64,000 bases of DNA from Reticulascus tulasneorum (GCA_001557505.1 LSAX01000011.1:496001-560000), one strand, 5' to 3'. Positions 10,987 through 23,182 are shown, counted from the first letter of the stretch. Notes: a model not told the origin generated them from the letters alone. A program made the numbers and translations.

Positions 10987-11980
10987 ATGGCCGCCGCCGC
11001 CAAAACGCGCCGGAACAGCGCCATCGTCTGCGGAGTGTGCTACTTCCTCACCATCCCGTTCCTCATACTGGTCCTCATCGGCAACACCTCCATCAAGCCT
11101 GTCCTCACCGACATCTACTTCTTCAGGCTCGACGTGTCTGATATCATCCCCCTGTCCAGCAACAATGCGCAGCTTCTCAACTCAATCGCCCGGAGCCTGG
11201 GGCTGCACGACTTCTACCAAGTCGGGCTGTGGAACTTTTGCGAAGGATACAAGGACGAGTAAGTTTCACGATTTCCCGGGTTCACATCTACCCAAACGCC
11301 GTGGAGCTGGTTCTTGGAACGGGCGATCCCGCTGCCCTAAACAGAGTGTAAACCGTGCTACCTACTAACCGTATCCAAGGGGTGTAACGTTCTGCTCACC
11401 GACGAAGCGGTTCTGGTGGTTCAACCCGATTGAAATCCTGACAAATGAGCTCCTGGCGGGTGCAACCATCGCCCTGCCATCTCAGGTCAACACCATTCTC
11501 ACCATCCTCAGGATCGGCCAGCAAGTCATGTTCGGCTTTTTCCTGTCGGGCATAGTCATCAACTTCGTGCTCATGCTCGCCACGCCGCTGGTCCTGAGGA
11601 CGAGATGGTGGAGCTTGCCCGTCGTCGCCTTGGCCTGCATCTCCGGGATCCTGATCACGGTCGCGGCGGCAATCGCCACAATCATGAGCGTGGCCGCCCG
11701 GTACGCATTGACACAGCAGTCGGAGCTCAACATCCGCGCCGACATCGGCGTGCGCATGTTCGTTTTCATGTGGATTGCGGCCGCGTTCACTGACCTGGCG
11801 TTCCTCGTGCATGCTGGCTTGGGGTGCTGTTGTGCCCCGTACAGAACTGCGAAGACGAGTGAGGCCAAGAGCAGGACTAGTTCTGAGAAGACGAAACCGA
11901 GGATTCCGCTTCCGTCTTTTGTAAGAAGGCGAAGGAACCCCAGGTCTCAAAGCATCTCGCCATCCGGGACTGCCGAATAG
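10987..11980 (+). CDS. SUR7/PalI-family four-helix membrane protein
   Basis: Exons 10987-11258 and 11380-11980 encode 290 residues. The 121-bp intron has a GTAAGT donor and a TACTAAC branch site. An N-terminal helix (residues about 12-32) is followed by an extracellular loop ending in the signature GLWNFCEGY, the W-x-x-C motif shared by SUR7/PalI and claudin-like proteins. Three more helices follow (near FGFFLSGIVINFVLML, VVALACISGILITVAAA and FVFMWIAAAFTDLAFLV). The tail is basic and Ser-rich. The family includes Sur7 of plasma-membrane eisosomes and PalI/Rim9 of pH sensing. This sequence shows the shared fold but not which branch it belongs to. Confidence 0.8.
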
Positions 11981-12700
11981 ATTGGCTTGATCATTTGAGA
12001 ACGCGAGCCTAAGGACTCAGCATGCAGCAAGGAGGCGGTAACCTGAGATGTGGAATTCATGATGCGCCTGCTAATGCCCCGGAGGGCTGAGAGTGGTACC
12101 TTGACTTCATAGAAGAAGGCGTACGGGAACCAGAAACTTTCACAGGTATCATCAAGTCTGATGATGGCTTGTTGTTCTCTTTCACTGAGTTGAGAATGCC
12201 ATTTTGCCATGTCAGGCAACGACAGAGTGTCGAGGGCATTGACAGCGGAGCAAGAGATAGGGCGTACAAGCCATGATTTTACCTATAGAACGGTCAAGGG
12301 TTGCAGGTTACAAGGGGGGTTATTATGACGCTTATAGACTTTCACAGTTACCCAGGCCAGGTCGGCATGGGGCTGTTTGCATCATTATTTTAGGATAGAA
12401 GTCCGCGAAGGACACTCCAACAAAAGGATTGGGCACAATCGCGGTTGGATTAGATGTCTCTCATAAGTCCGGTACTATTTAATAAACCGGATCACACAAC
12501 CTGACATCGAACTCACGTGTCACGAGCGAGTGGATGATACAAAAAAAAGAGGTCAAATTCTGGCACCTTTCGCTCCAATATACCGTACCTCGAACGCCAG
12601 CCAACCCTAAGCTAAGCCGAACAGACGAGCAAAGCCAGACAGCGTTCAAGCCATTACGTCGTGATGAAAGAAATACCGTAGAGAAACAAAAAGAGGAGCC
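11981..12700. other. Convergent intergenic region
   Basis: This lies between the 3' ends of the SUR7-like gene and the coiled-coil gene. Nothing is recognised. Confidence 0.5.
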
Positions 12701-14821
12701 TCAGTCTCCCCGGCCCCGATAGTTGCCCATCTTCTCGATCGAGCTCATGATCCCACTCCTCCCAGCCAGCCCGCTCCCCGGCCGAGGCAGGCCCGCCGCC
12801 GGACCACTACTCCGCGTTCTCTCGTGGCCAACCCTGCCGATGCGGCTCTCTGCTACCATTGACCCTGGGGCCTTGAGGCCGGATGCCCGCGAGATGCTAC
12901 CTCGTAGGTTCTCGACCGTCTGCTGCACGCGCGCCGCTGGGACAGGGGCTCTCGTGGCCGGCGCATTCTGGGGATCAGTGGCGACGAAACTCTGCATCGA
13001 CATCATCTCCTCCGCCAACTGGACAAGCTCCCCCTTCTCCACACGCTCCTGCTCGAGCAGTGTCCGAAGTTCCGCATTGTCGTCCTTGACTGTCTTCACC
13101 ACAGCCTCGAGCTTCTCAACAGTCGCCTCCAGCTCCTTGATCTGCGCCGAATCCTTTGCGGCCTGGACTTTGCGCTCCTCCTGTACGGCAGAGGAGACAG
13201 GATCCACCTTGGTCATGGTCGCGTCGCGGCCAAGACGCAGCCTCTCGTTATCCTCGGAGAGTTCGTCGACCTTGTTTTCGAGTTCTCGCACCTTCTTCTC
13301 CCAGCGGTTCTCGTAGCTCTTCTTCAGGGCGGTGACTTTGCTCTCGTGCTTGCTCTTGTACAGGGCGTGCAGTTCACGAGCTACTCGCTCGACGGCAAGC
13401 TCGACCTCTTTGGAGGAGGAGGAACCGCCGGGGCTTCTGGCCTTCTCGGGGGATCCGGATTTCTCCCGCTCTTCGGTTGCTTTGCCGGCCCGCATGCCTG
13501 CTAGCTTGCTCTCGGCTTCCTGGGCCATTGTTTCTGCAGCTTCGCGGCGTTGTTCACTCTCAGCAAGCTTGGAGTCGAGCTCCTCACGTTCTCGTTGAGT
13601 GAGAACGATTTCCTCCTTCACTTTTCGCAGGACTGATTCCATCTCACGTCCCCGCCTCTCCCAGCTTTCCCTGTCCGCCGAAAGCTGATCCTTAAGTGAC
13701 CGCTCCTCGCGGACTTGCTCCATGCACTCACCCACTCGCTGTTCGGCATCTCCGACGGCGCTCTTGAGGGAGTGCACCTCGGCTTCCTTGCCGCTCAGAG
13801 ATGCTTTCAAGCTGCTGATTTCAGAGAGGAAATTCGACTTGAGGCTTTCCAGTTCGCGCGGGGTGATTGTTGGGATACTGCGAGGAGTTGGGAGAGGTGG
13901 GATGTCAAAATCGATGAGATTGGACATCTGGCGGGTAGGGGTACCGGCAATAGTTGAGTGCATGTGAGTCGATCTAGTTGGAGATGTATTGCCTCGCCTT
14001 GTAGGCGATTTCTGGGGGAATCGCACTTGCTCGGTAAAGTCCATCAGGAGGTTTGTAGTATTGCCCGTCTCTTGGAACGATGTCGGGCGAGAGGTTCGTG
14101 TCGGCGTCGGATCAGGTCTGGCTCGTGGGGTAAGGCCGCCCATACTGGAGTGCTTGTTTGGGCTGTTGCCCAACCGAGCAAACATGGTCATATTCGGGAC
14201 CGCAGAGAATGTGCTGAAGGTGCTCATCATCGTATCGTCTGGACCAGCAGCTTCGTCGTTTTCAAGGTCGTTGTCGCGTTGGTCAAATCCCGCAATTGTG
14301 CTGGTGGTCATGTCCTCGTCCCCATCCTCCCCGATCCCCAATACACTGGCCTCGTCCTCCAAGACATCAATTGCACGCTTCAAGCCCTCGTTTTCCCGAA
14401 TCGCATCTTCCAAGCTCATCTCTCGCTCCTGTACCACAGGTGCCGGCATGTCTATCGGATTGCTGACCTTAACAGGAAAGCGCTTGATGGGAGACATGGG
14501 CTTCCGTGGACTTCGGAAAGTTGGCGTCTGCTTGTCCGGCGATGTCTCGGTCATGTTTCGCGCCTCAGCTAGAATCTTCAGCGGGGAGAGTTCGTTGCCG
14601 GAGAGCACGCGTGTGTGACGCGATTTGGAAGGGGACATGTTCTCTTGATCTCGGGTTTCGTTTACGGTAGACACGAATGGCGAACTTCCAGTGCTGTCGT
14701 TATCATCGCCACAGCTCGACTGTGTTGTGACGGTTCGAACTTCGTACTTTTCGTAGCGACGGCTCGTGGGTGGTGTTGCAAAATTCAGAGTGTTTTGTGC
14801 TGGTGACAGCGGAGTGGCCAT
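12701..14821 (-). CDS. Coiled-coil protein, Cut12-like spindle pole body component
   Basis: A single exon of 706 residues from the ATG at 14821; the open frame extends five codons further to a non-ATG start. The N-terminal half is disordered and rich in SP/TP sites (SPSK, SPLK, SPIKRFP), which look like mitotic-kinase targets. Around residue 325 the block PRELESLKSNFLSEISSLKA starts a coiled coil running to about residue 600. It is interrupted by a Ser-rich linker (GSPEKARSPGGSSSS). The C-terminus is Ala/Arg/Gly-rich. The conserved entry to the coiled coil resembles the spindle-pole Cut12 domain found in fission-yeast Cut12 and Aspergillus SnaD, which help activate mitotic kinases at the spindle pole. 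That assignment rests on recognition of the block and is moderate; another coiled-coil scaffold is possible. Confidence 0.65.
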   Translation of the reverse strand: MATPLSPAQNTLNFATPPTSRRYEKYEVRTVTTQSSCGDDNDSTGSSPFVSTVNETRDQENMSPSKSRHTRVLSGNELSPLKILAEARNMTETSPDKQTPTFRSPRKPMSPIKRFPVKVSNPIDMPAPVVQEREMSLEDAIRENEGLKRAIDVLEDEASVLGIGEDGDEDMTTSTIAGFDQRDNDLENDEAAGPDDTMMSTFSTFSAVPNMTMFARLGNSPNKHSSMGGLTPRARPDPTPTRTSRPTSFQETGNTTNLLMDFTEQVRFPQKSPTRRGNTSPTRSTHMHSTIAGTPTRQMSNLIDFDIPPLPTPRSIPTITPRELESLKSNFLSEISSLKASLSGKEAEVHSLKSAVGDAEQRVGECMEQVREERSLKDQLSADRESWERRGREMESVLRKVKEEIVLTQREREELDSKLAESEQRREAAETMAQEAESKLAGMRAGKATEEREKSGSPEKARSPGGSSSSKEVELAVERVARELHALYKSKHESKVTALKKSYENRWEKKVRELENKVDELSEDNERLRLGRDATMTKVDPVSSAVQEERKVQAAKDSAQIKELEATVEKLEAVVKTVKDDNAELRTLLEQERVEKGELVQLAEEMMSMQSFVATDPQNAPATRAPVPAARVQQTVENLRGSISRASGLKAPGSMVAESRIGRVGHERTRSSGPAAGLPRPGSGLAGRSGIMSSIEKMGNYRGRGD

Positions 14822-15396
14822 TGTAGAAGACTTCAATGATGTTGGGTCGTTTATTATTTCTTGTTCGTGGATTCAAAGTTGGATTCAATTGATGTCCGAT
14901 ATGGAATCCATCGCCACGCTTGAGGAATGATGGCTGACGATTTTGGCGTGGTCCAGCTAGTGTTGGCATGGCAACCGTGGTCCACAAGCATGTGGCGGTC
15001 TTGTAGCCAATCAGTGCAGACCGGATCTGGGACTGAACCGATCTGCGAACGCACGCCTGTTCTTTGCACACTCAGTAATAAAAAGCGACTACATAAGTAG
15101 ATGGGCTATCAATGAAAAATGCCTTGGTTTACATGGCAGAACACTCAATTTTGTGGTAGGACAAGCAGGAAAGGTTTCTGATCAGCGCATGGCTTGGTCT
15201 GTGGGGGTTCTATGTCTCATCATCTGAATTGCTCTCTAGGATGGGTCTCTCTTTTACACCACCGTATTCATGAATTGGCAAAGCAAGCAAGCAAGTAGGC
15301 CACTCTGCAGGCCAGACACGAAGACGCATTCATCAGGCACCTGTCCGGTTATTTCTTTGTCTTTTGCATATAAGGGGTGGTATCAAGCTTTCTCTG
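14822..15396. other. Intergenic region between two minus-strand genes
   Basis: This is the upstream region of the coiled-coil gene and the downstream flank of the MFS gene. No feature is recognised. Confidence 0.5.
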
Positions 15397-17232
15397 CTAC
15401 CCATTCAATGCTTTGTCCATAGTCTTTCTCCACGCCGGCCCATGTTGCTTCAACACCCAGATGCACAGGTATCCTGTAACCCAAGTCACAATCCCCAATA
15501 TCGTGAACAGCCATCCATGGCCAATAGCATCAATTACAGGCTGCGCAGCTATGGCTCCAACGCAGCTGAAAATGTTCCTTACAAAGTTGTTGACTGCCAC
15601 GCCTCCCGAACTCCGCTTCGGCATGAACTCCGTGAGCATAGTAGTTGCACAGGCACTGATGGGCTATTAGTCTTCATCATCCGAGGCTGAGTAGAGTGGC
15701 AGACTTACAAGACCAGCATGGACCCACCGCCGAATGTGAAAAGTGCAATGGACGGAACAGGCCAAGGCAAGCCCTTTTCAATCGTCCACCCGTAGAAGAT
15801 CAAAGAAGCAGGGTAGACAGTCCCAGCGATCCACGCGTTTTCGCGCATTCTATCCTCTGGCAATAGAATAAGCTTGCCGTTGGCATCATACCTGCCAGCC
15901 TTCCTGGCTTCCCGGGCCATGATCTTGTCTATCCATTTACCCCCAAGTAGAGACGAGAGGATGTAGCCAACCGCGCTGGGTAGGTATAATAGTCCCACAA
16001 TCATCTGGCTGAAATTGTATGGAGAAGTCGAGAATGCTGACTGGACCGAAATCTGCAAAGCGAATAAGGAGCCGAAGGTGATGGCTGCGTAGTAAACGGT
16101 GACCAGAACAGGGCCGAAGCGGAGGAACAAGAGGACGGACAATGGGTCGATAAAGAACCGCCTGAGTGCAACTATCACATTCTTGGTACCGGCCTTCACT
16201 GACTCGGTTGTCGTGGTCCGGGTAAGTTTGGATCGTTCGTTCTCACCATTTTCCGGGGGTGGAGGTATGACTGGATTGCGTCTTGCTAGTGTCTCTGGGA
16301 GACAGAAGAAGACCATGACAGTGATCAGTCCTCCGTATATGACCAGAGCCCACATTGTCGACGCCCAGCCGAACCTTTGGGATAGAGCACCCCCAATAAT
16401 GGGAGCCAGGAAAGGCCCCATCAACGGTCCCAAGTAAAAGATTCCCATAGCCCGACCTCTCTCATGAGATTCCCAGATATCGGCAATCGTTCCCGCTCCT
16501 ACTGCTTGCACGCTGGCACTTGCACCACCACCCAGAAGCCGCATGACGATGAGCATTGCGACCGTCGTGCTCACGGCGCTTAGAATGGAGAACACGACAA
16601 AGAGGGTAAACGAAACGAGATAGATCGTTCTTCGTCCTAGGGTTTCCGAGAATGAAGACCACCACAGTGGGAATATTGACATGGCCAACATGTAGAAGGC
16701 CACAGACAGATTGGTAATGGTTGGCGTGGTGCGTAAGTCAATGGCCATTTGCGGGAGGGCGGCTGATATAAGTCAGCGCATGTTTCAGGGGTTTCTGCAA
16801 TGTATTTTCAAGATTCCACGTACGATAGAATATGGCCGAGCCCATTGGCGCTGCGGCCGCCGCGAGTGCAACGATCAATGTTATGGTCCATTTCGTCTTG
16901 TTCGGGTAGTCGTACGGACGTTCAACTTCCGGTATCACTGAGAAACGACCAAAGAGTCCTCTTCGTTTTGACCGAGGCACGACCGTTAGAGGGCGCGAGC
17001 GTGCTGAAGATGTCCGGGACTGGGCTCTCGTCGGTATATCATCCGGCAGTGTTGACGGCTGGCCCAGGTTCCGTTCCGTTGCCGGCAAATGGCCCGACTT
17101 CTCTGCGTCCCGATCAGGCACAATAGCGTCCCCATCACTTTCACTCGAACGGCTCGAATGACTCGGATCCTCTAGATCACCGTGAGCATCCGGCCGCGGC
17201 TCCAATTTCTCCGAATCAACGGCTGCAGCCAT
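15397..17232 (-). CDS. MFS transporter, DHA1 drug:H+ antiporter type
   Basis: Three exons (17232-16824, 16762-15709, 15655-15397) encode 573 residues. The introns are 16763-16823 and 15656-15708, both with canonical ends. The ATG at 17232 is the first methionine of the frame. A hydrophilic N-terminus of about 130 residues precedes 12 predicted transmembrane helices. The first ends in AIFYPALPQMA, which the first splice restores. The loop between helices 2 and 3 carries SETLGRRTIY. Helix 5 has the antiporter motif C (GPLMGPFLAPIIGG). A long central loop separates the two halves. Proteins of this type export drugs, organic acids or polyamines at the plasma membrane using the proton gradient. 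The substrate cannot be read from the sequence, and no biosynthetic genes sit beside it. Confidence 0.87.
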
Positions 17233-18579
17233 CTCAACCACCGGAGCTGGGTAGTACTACGAACGCAACCTCGGTGATGTCCTCATTCGGGGCAGAACGG
17301 TAGAGGTATCTTCACGTCAAGGTTCAGAGAACAACAGTAAACGAGGAAATCGATCCAAATTACATTGGGTGCTAGATCATTATAAGCGATCGGCCGCCCG
17401 CGCCCTCCCCACCCGAACGGAAGGCCTGTCAAGTCGTGATCGTGCTAGACTTCTCATGGCTGGCTCTTGGTCCGATACTGCAGGCGGATCGACAACCAAC
17501 CGGCTATGACTAGCTTACCCAGGACGATGCCTCGGCGGGAATAATGTGGGCCATCGAACGGATTTAACTGTCCCCTCAAACCCACCTTATAGGGTGAGGA
17601 GGGGTCCAGAGGGACTATCAGTTTCTAATCCTGAGCCGCCGGTGCCGATTTCCCGAGTCTCAACTTCAAGGTCGGGTCCTCTGGGGTGGTTTGACAACCA
17701 GAACCAACTGCCGTTAAGTGGCAGGATGCTGAAAGTGGTGTCGTACAGGTCGCTTTTCACTGAGCGTCTGTTATCTGAGCGCTAGTCCACCACCACAATG
17801 GCCTGCTGGCCAGTCAGAGTCCGTCGGATGCATGTTCTACGATGAGGTTTCCAGGACCGGGTAACTCGATACATACCCGATAATCGGCTCCTACTCCACA
17901 ATAACCAACTGAGAAGAAATCGGGGTCCCGTACTTACAAGCCAACCAACCTTCAAGACGGCAGAACGGCAACGCAAGTCGGCCAAATTCCGCGTAGACAA
18001 GGATTTCTCAGTCGGCCTTAACCGCGAAACCTCCCGTAATATCAAGGTACTAAGTTACGGTCTTCTGTTTCATGTTTAACAAACGTGTAGTTGTAACACG
18101 AGCCAAACCAGATAACAGGTTCACACCAATGCAGTCAGTCTGGTAGGATAAGAAAAATTGCCGCTTTTGTCCACAAAGCTTCAACGCCTTGAGCATTTCA
18201 ATTCTAGCGTGCGTACGTCTGAGGGTTAAGCTAGCAGTGTCTGGATTAGACTTGAATATGGGTTCAAGGGCAATGAAAGTAGTAATTTAGCTTGTCTTTC
18301 TCTTTCTAGCAGCATACGGGTAGTTTCAACACATGGCCCTGCCTAGGTACATTCGCCATCTTCCTCTGCGACAACCCACCTTAAGCAACGCCTTAACTAA
18401 AGTACTCCAGCAACCAAACCCAACGATTGCGCAGCAATAATCATTGTTTCATTCCCTTTCTGCTAGCAACTTTGGCTCGTAAAGAAGTTCGAAAGCTTGA
18501 CCTCGTACCCTCCCTCCTTTGCAATACAGGAGCTGCCCTGGTCGTCCGATTCTATGTGCTCTTGTAGGCGCTCTGCACA
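17233..18579. other. Intergenic region next to a transposase relic
   Basis: I find no supported gene. The part below 18580 would be expected to hold the catalytic half of the adjacent transposase. About 38 further codons can be read past its stop, but no DDE catalytic motifs are visible, and I could not identify terminal inverted repeats. Confidence 0.45.
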
Positions 18580-19026
18580 CTATTCAATGCGCTTTTCAGC
18601 GTTCTCTTTATCGTCAGAATCAACCGTATGAGCCTTCTTTCTCCTTTGTGTTTTTCTCCTCTTGAGTGCAGCAGCAATAGTCCGACGATGGGGAGGACCA
18701 GACTTCAAGTCAACATTTGCCGCGGCGATCACCTCGTTGACCGGAAGCTTCGTTCCTTTAGAGCCTTCTTTTTCATATACCTCCTCAATAGCGTCAACGT
18801 CAGCTTCACTTAACAACCGTTTGCGTCCGCGGGTCTCGGGTAAATCAGGGTTATTGTGAAGAGTACGGTCTGAGGTGTCGCGTAAAATCTTCCACCCTTG
18901 GGTCTTTGAGACCTCGAAGTACTTGAACAGGTCCGATTTCTGGAAAGGAATACCTTGGGATGTAAGGAAGGCATGAGCCCCACGCAGACGGGCTCTCTTA
19001 GGCGTGGAAATGTGCTTGTTACCCAT
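18580..19026 (-). pseudogene. Truncated Tc1/mariner-type transposase (N-terminal part)
   Basis: An open frame of 148 codons begins MGNKHISTPKRARLRGA and has a helix-turn-helix region (FKYFEVSKTQGWKIL). It then reads HNNPDLPETRGRKR, a block typical of the DNA-binding N-terminus of fungal Tc1/mariner transposases of about 350-400 residues. The frame ends at a TAG after NAEKRIE. Family members continue at that point with an aromatic residue and a helix leading to the DDE catalytic domain. Reading past the stop gives CAERLQEH, which still fits that helix, and then the similarity is lost. The catalytic domain is absent, so this copy cannot transpose by itself. The stop could come from a G-to-A change in TGG, as in repeat-induced point mutation, but that is inference. 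A retained DNA-binding role is possible because the N-terminal frame is intact. Confidence 0.75.
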
Positions 19027-19768
19027 TTTTCTGGCGGATATATTGTGGTCACTGCGGATGGAAGGTTGTTTGTGTCATGAGATTTCTGTATTCAAGGGCA
19101 GGCTGGTGTTTTTGTTTTGATCCCAACCAAACCGGTGATATCATACACGTCGATCTTGCAGGGCAAGGTTGTCTGTCTGTCACAATCTCCCGTCTGCCCT
19201 CCCCCCTGCCCACGACGACGCTACAGCCGTAGCTCACAACTAGGTATCAATGGCCCTGGCGGTACCCCGCGTGCCCGCGACCTAACTAAAGAATGCGCCC
19301 GAATAGGTTATGAGGCAAACACAGTGGTCCTGGAGCTGTCATGGCCGGAAGGTGAGATGAGCTGAGGTCTGCTAGCCTGTGACAGCATAGCTGGTTGGTG
19401 GAGGGTGTGGCAGGTCAACGAATATTCGTGTCCGAGGAAGTACTAAGATTCAGCAACAAAATTGCCTGTTCATTACTGAATGATGCGTATGAGACTGCAG
19501 TACCAAACTTGTTATACAATTAACATAATACGATGCCACGGCTTTTGGTGCATTCAAGCGACCCGCCCTTCCAACACTGTCGTTCTAGCCCCGACTGAAC
19601 GGACGGTGTGCGGGGCAGCCGCACTTCGGATGGCATATTTGCCTCTGGCCCCAAAAAAAGAGTTGGGTGAGTCAGACATCTTGTACCTGAATATCAAAGT
19701 CACTCGTAGTGCGTCTCGAACTCTCCTTGTACTGGTGTAAACCTCCATACATACAACCCCCTGTGATA
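19027..19768. other. Divergent intergenic region
   Basis: This lies between the transposase relic (-) and the proline gene (+) and should contain the promoter of the latter. No further feature is recognised. Confidence 0.45.
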
Positions 19769-21189
19769 ATGTCTGTCACGAACGCCCAGCCAGCAGATGC
19801 TGCCAAAGGCGCAAAGTCCGCATCTCACATCCTTGCCACTCTTTCAGTTGCAGCTCGAAATGAGGCTCTGACAGCAGTCTATGCCGGTCTTGCGGATGCA
19901 AAAGCCGACATCCTAGCCGCCAACGCGAAAGATCTGGAGCTGGCGAGAAAAGCAGCGGCCGATGGCCAATTGAGTCAGAGCCTTGTATCGCGGCTTGATC
20001 TCGGGAAGACCGGCAAGTTCGAGGACATGCTGAAAGGGATATTGGACGTAAGAGACCTTGAAGATCCAGGTATGTTTAACTCCAGAACAGGGGCCGTGAG
20101 TAAGTTCATGATCTTCGGTTGCTGATTATCACCATAGTTGGAAGGGTGACACTGAGGACGAAGCTGGATGATGGCCTGGTACTGGAAAGAGTTACCTGCC
20201 CAATAGGTGTGCTTCTGATCATTTTTGAGGCACGACCAGAGGTCATCGCCAATATCGCCAGCTTGGCCATCAAGTCTGGAAACTCGGCAATCTTGAAAGG
20301 AGGCAAAGAGTCAACAGAGTCATTCGTGGCCATTTCCAAAGTCATATCCGCGGCGCTCGACGAGACTCAAGTTCCCAATTCTGCAATCCAGCTCGTTACC
20401 ACCCGAGATGTCATCCCTCAACTCCTGGCACTGGATGAGTATATCGACCTTGTCATCCCCAGAGGATCCAACGAGCTTGTGCGCTACATCAAGTCCTCCA
20501 CCAAGATCCCCGTCCTAGGCCACGCGGATGGACTCGTCTCCATTTACTTGACCGACTCGGCAGATCCCCAAATGGCAGCTAATGTCATTGTGGACTCGAA
20601 GACAAGCTATCCTGCCGCATGCAACAGTCTAGAAACTCTGCTCGTGCAGGACTCCGCACTTGAAACCAGCTTCCTTGCCGCGGCCAAGGCGTTGTTGGAG
20701 AAGGGGGTGTCTCTGAGATGTGACCCGCAATCCAAAGCGGTCCTTCAGTCTAGACTCCCGGCAGACTCGGCATCGAAAGTTGTGGAGGCCAAAGACGCGG
20801 ATTTCGACACGGAATTTCTCTCCCTCGAACTCGCCGTCAAGACTGTCGCCTCGTTGGACGAAGCTGTCCAACATATTAACACACATGGCTCGAAGCACAC
20901 CGACGTCATTCTCACATCCTCTTCCGACTTGGCTGAGAAGTTCATGTCTGCTGTGGACTCGGCTGGCGTGTACTGGAATGCCTCAACTCGCATGGCAGAT
21001 GGGATGCGGTACGGGTTTGGAACAGAGGTCGGCATCAGCACAAACAAGATCCATTCTCGAGGCCCGGTCGGCCTCGAAGGGCTGATGATTTACAAGTATA
21101 AGATTCGTGGCCAAGGCCATGTGACCACTGCTTATGGCGAAGGGGAGGGCCAGAAGAGGTTCAAGCATGAGCCCCTGTCCCTTTCATAA
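19769..21189 (+). CDS. PRO2: Gamma-glutamyl phosphate reductase (glutamate-5-semialdehyde dehydrogenase)
   Basis: Exons 19769-20069 and 20138-21189 encode 450 residues, the usual length. The 68-bp intron (GTATGT...CATAG) joins codons into DPVGRVTLRTKLDDG. The enzyme reduces gamma-glutamyl phosphate with NADPH to glutamate-5-semialdehyde, the second step of proline synthesis. Visible family signatures are GVLLIIFEARPEVI, the nucleotide-binding loop around KSGNSAILKGGKES, VIPRGSNELV, and the catalytic cysteine in SYPAACNSLETLLV. The C-terminal GTEVGISTNKIHSRGPVGLE block is also conserved. The ATG at 19769 gives a standard N-terminus without a targeting sequence, so the enzyme is cytosolic. No proline-pathway partner is adjacent. 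Confidence 0.95.
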
Positions 21190-21658
21190 TGACAGGTCAT
21201 GTTACTGCCGGTGGTTCTCTATGGTGTGGCTGGCGTTCTGGGAATGGTGATACTTGAAAACGGGGTGTTAAAAGTTGAGCGAGCTGCGAAGGACTGTTGT
21301 TTGGCGTGCGTCAAGTCATAATGAATACTCCTCTTGTTGATATTCGTGGACTAGTACTTAAACGTAACTATTTACGTTTACCAAATGCAAGATTCTATGA
21401 GATATGTATTTGCGAGCTCGCTTCGTACAAAACCCATCCTCATGGCCTTGATAAGACACCAGCACGTCTTTGTTGTGTCGAGGGAATCACGTTTCAAAGT
21501 CGCACCGTCTCACAGAATGGCATATGATATCTAGGTAATTCAAAACATATGTATCAATTTCTTCTGTCCAATGTAGGTACGTAGATCTGCCTGGATCATG
21601 TGTGTGAATATGGGGTGCGAAAGTGAAAGAGATCAGAATGTCCTGGGGAAGAAGGTCC
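21190..21658. other. Convergent intergenic region
   Basis: These are the 3' flanks of the proline gene and the dioxygenase gene. No feature is seen. Confidence 0.5.
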
Positions 21659-23182
21659 TCAAGGAGTCGACACTCCTCGCTCCGCGCAGTACTTGGACAC
21701 CTCCTTCTGCAATGTTTCTTTCTGCCTGGACACCAGATCCATAATATCTCGCACTTCTTCGCCGAGATCCCATTCTCCGCTCGAGCCATGGACGGACTCG
21801 TACAGTTCCTCCATTTGGCCCAGGATAGCAGCCAGCTGATTCGGCAACCAAGTCACAATCGGACTTCCGCCGGTGGCGGTTGGGTGGGTGGTCCGCTTCA
21901 GGATGTACTCCCTCGCGAAGCACCAGTGTCGCCAGCGGAAGTCTCTGACTTGATTCAGTATCATCAGCCATAGCCGTCGCGATTCTTTGACTGCTTCCTT
22001 ATCCTCGTTATTCGCGTCTTTGCCCTCTGCTAGCGCAAAGCGCTTCACTTCTAGATCTAGCGACCTCTCTTTTACATACTGCAAGAAGCCCCGATGATTG
22101 CTGGGCCGGTACTCCCTAAAGTCCTTCAAGATCTCGGTTAGGGGAGTGTCAGGCATCAACACCTGGAGGAAGTTATCCATCAACGGAACGATACTATCGT
22201 TTGCCCCGCTCTCGCCCCGGAACGACATCGGCTTCTCGTTCACGCCTTCGTAAATGACCCCATTTGGGAACATAGACTGTGAGGTAATACCAAAGATGAA
22301 CGTGCGGAAGCTAGTGTACGATGTCGGCTTCGACTTTGCCCACATTGTCTCCATGACGCCATTGATCTTCTGCATCGAGGAGAGAATGAGACGAAGCCCA
22401 GCATTGAATTCCCCGCGACGCGACGGCGAGTGGGGTGCCATCTTGGCCGCAGAGCAAATGTCGAAGCAGGACATGGTGCCCTTCACGAGCGGGCCAGAGT
22501 TCTTGACCATGTCAATGTGCACGAGCACGAAGCCAGCCTCTGATGAGTCAGGATTGAGACCGTGCTCGAATGCGCGAATGAGGCGGAGGTTGGAGTATGA
22601 CATGCCGCCTTGCGGGTCCGCGAGACGGTAGTTATATAGAGCATAGGATCCGGCATACTCCATCCAGGGCTTAAACCCACAACTGCGAGGATTAGCACTG
22701 TTGTGAAAGGTCTCGGGAGTAAGAACTTACAGCTCTGCACAATGGGTAATAGGGCGCGAGATCTGAGCAGGGAGAACTTGGCGGGCAAGACCGTATGGTT
22801 GTCCGTTGACGAAGCGCTCATGGCATGGCTCAAGGAGGTATGCCGAAGCGAGGAATGAGTAATCTCGATACAACGCATTCATCAGCGGGAGGTTATCTCT
22901 GTACAGATCGAGATAAGCCGTGAGATCTGGTAATTCCTTCTGGACCACGTCGCCGAGCTTGTACTCGGCTAGGAGTCCCGGCTGTCCGGACAATGTCGTG
23001 ACGGGCATGCGGCTCAGGATAGACTCCAATGGCTCGAACTCAAGCGGGAGGTTGACGATAGGGTCCATCCTCGGCAAGAAGCCCCGAGTAGTTGATACCA
23101 TGAAGGCCGGAAGTGACATGTCGTCAGGCATGGTATCATCCAAGACCTGAAAGGTCGGGGCCATGCCTTCAAGGGAACCCAT
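21659..23182 (-). CDS. Indoleamine 2,3-dioxygenase
   Basis: Exons 23182-22731 and 22682-21659 encode 491 residues. The 48-bp intron (GTAAGT...CGCAG) rejoins HCAELCGFKPWMEYAG. The haem enzyme opens the indole ring of L-tryptophan to N-formylkynurenine, the first step toward NAD or of tryptophan breakdown. Seen in the sequence are the active-site serine region SRPITHCAE, the conserved HIDMVKNSG and SFRGESGANDSIVPLMD blocks, the proximal haem-ligand histidine in RWRHW, and GGSPIVTWLPNQL near the end. Fungi often carry several paralogues of differing affinity, and the sequence does not say which one this is. No other kynurenine-pathway gene lies nearby. Confidence 0.93.

Noticed and set aside
15397..17232. 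Secondary-metabolite or resistance cluster around the MFS transporter
   Set aside because: Neighbours are a spindle-pole-like protein and a transposase relic; there are no biosynthetic enzymes, and the lone SDR is over 20 kb away.
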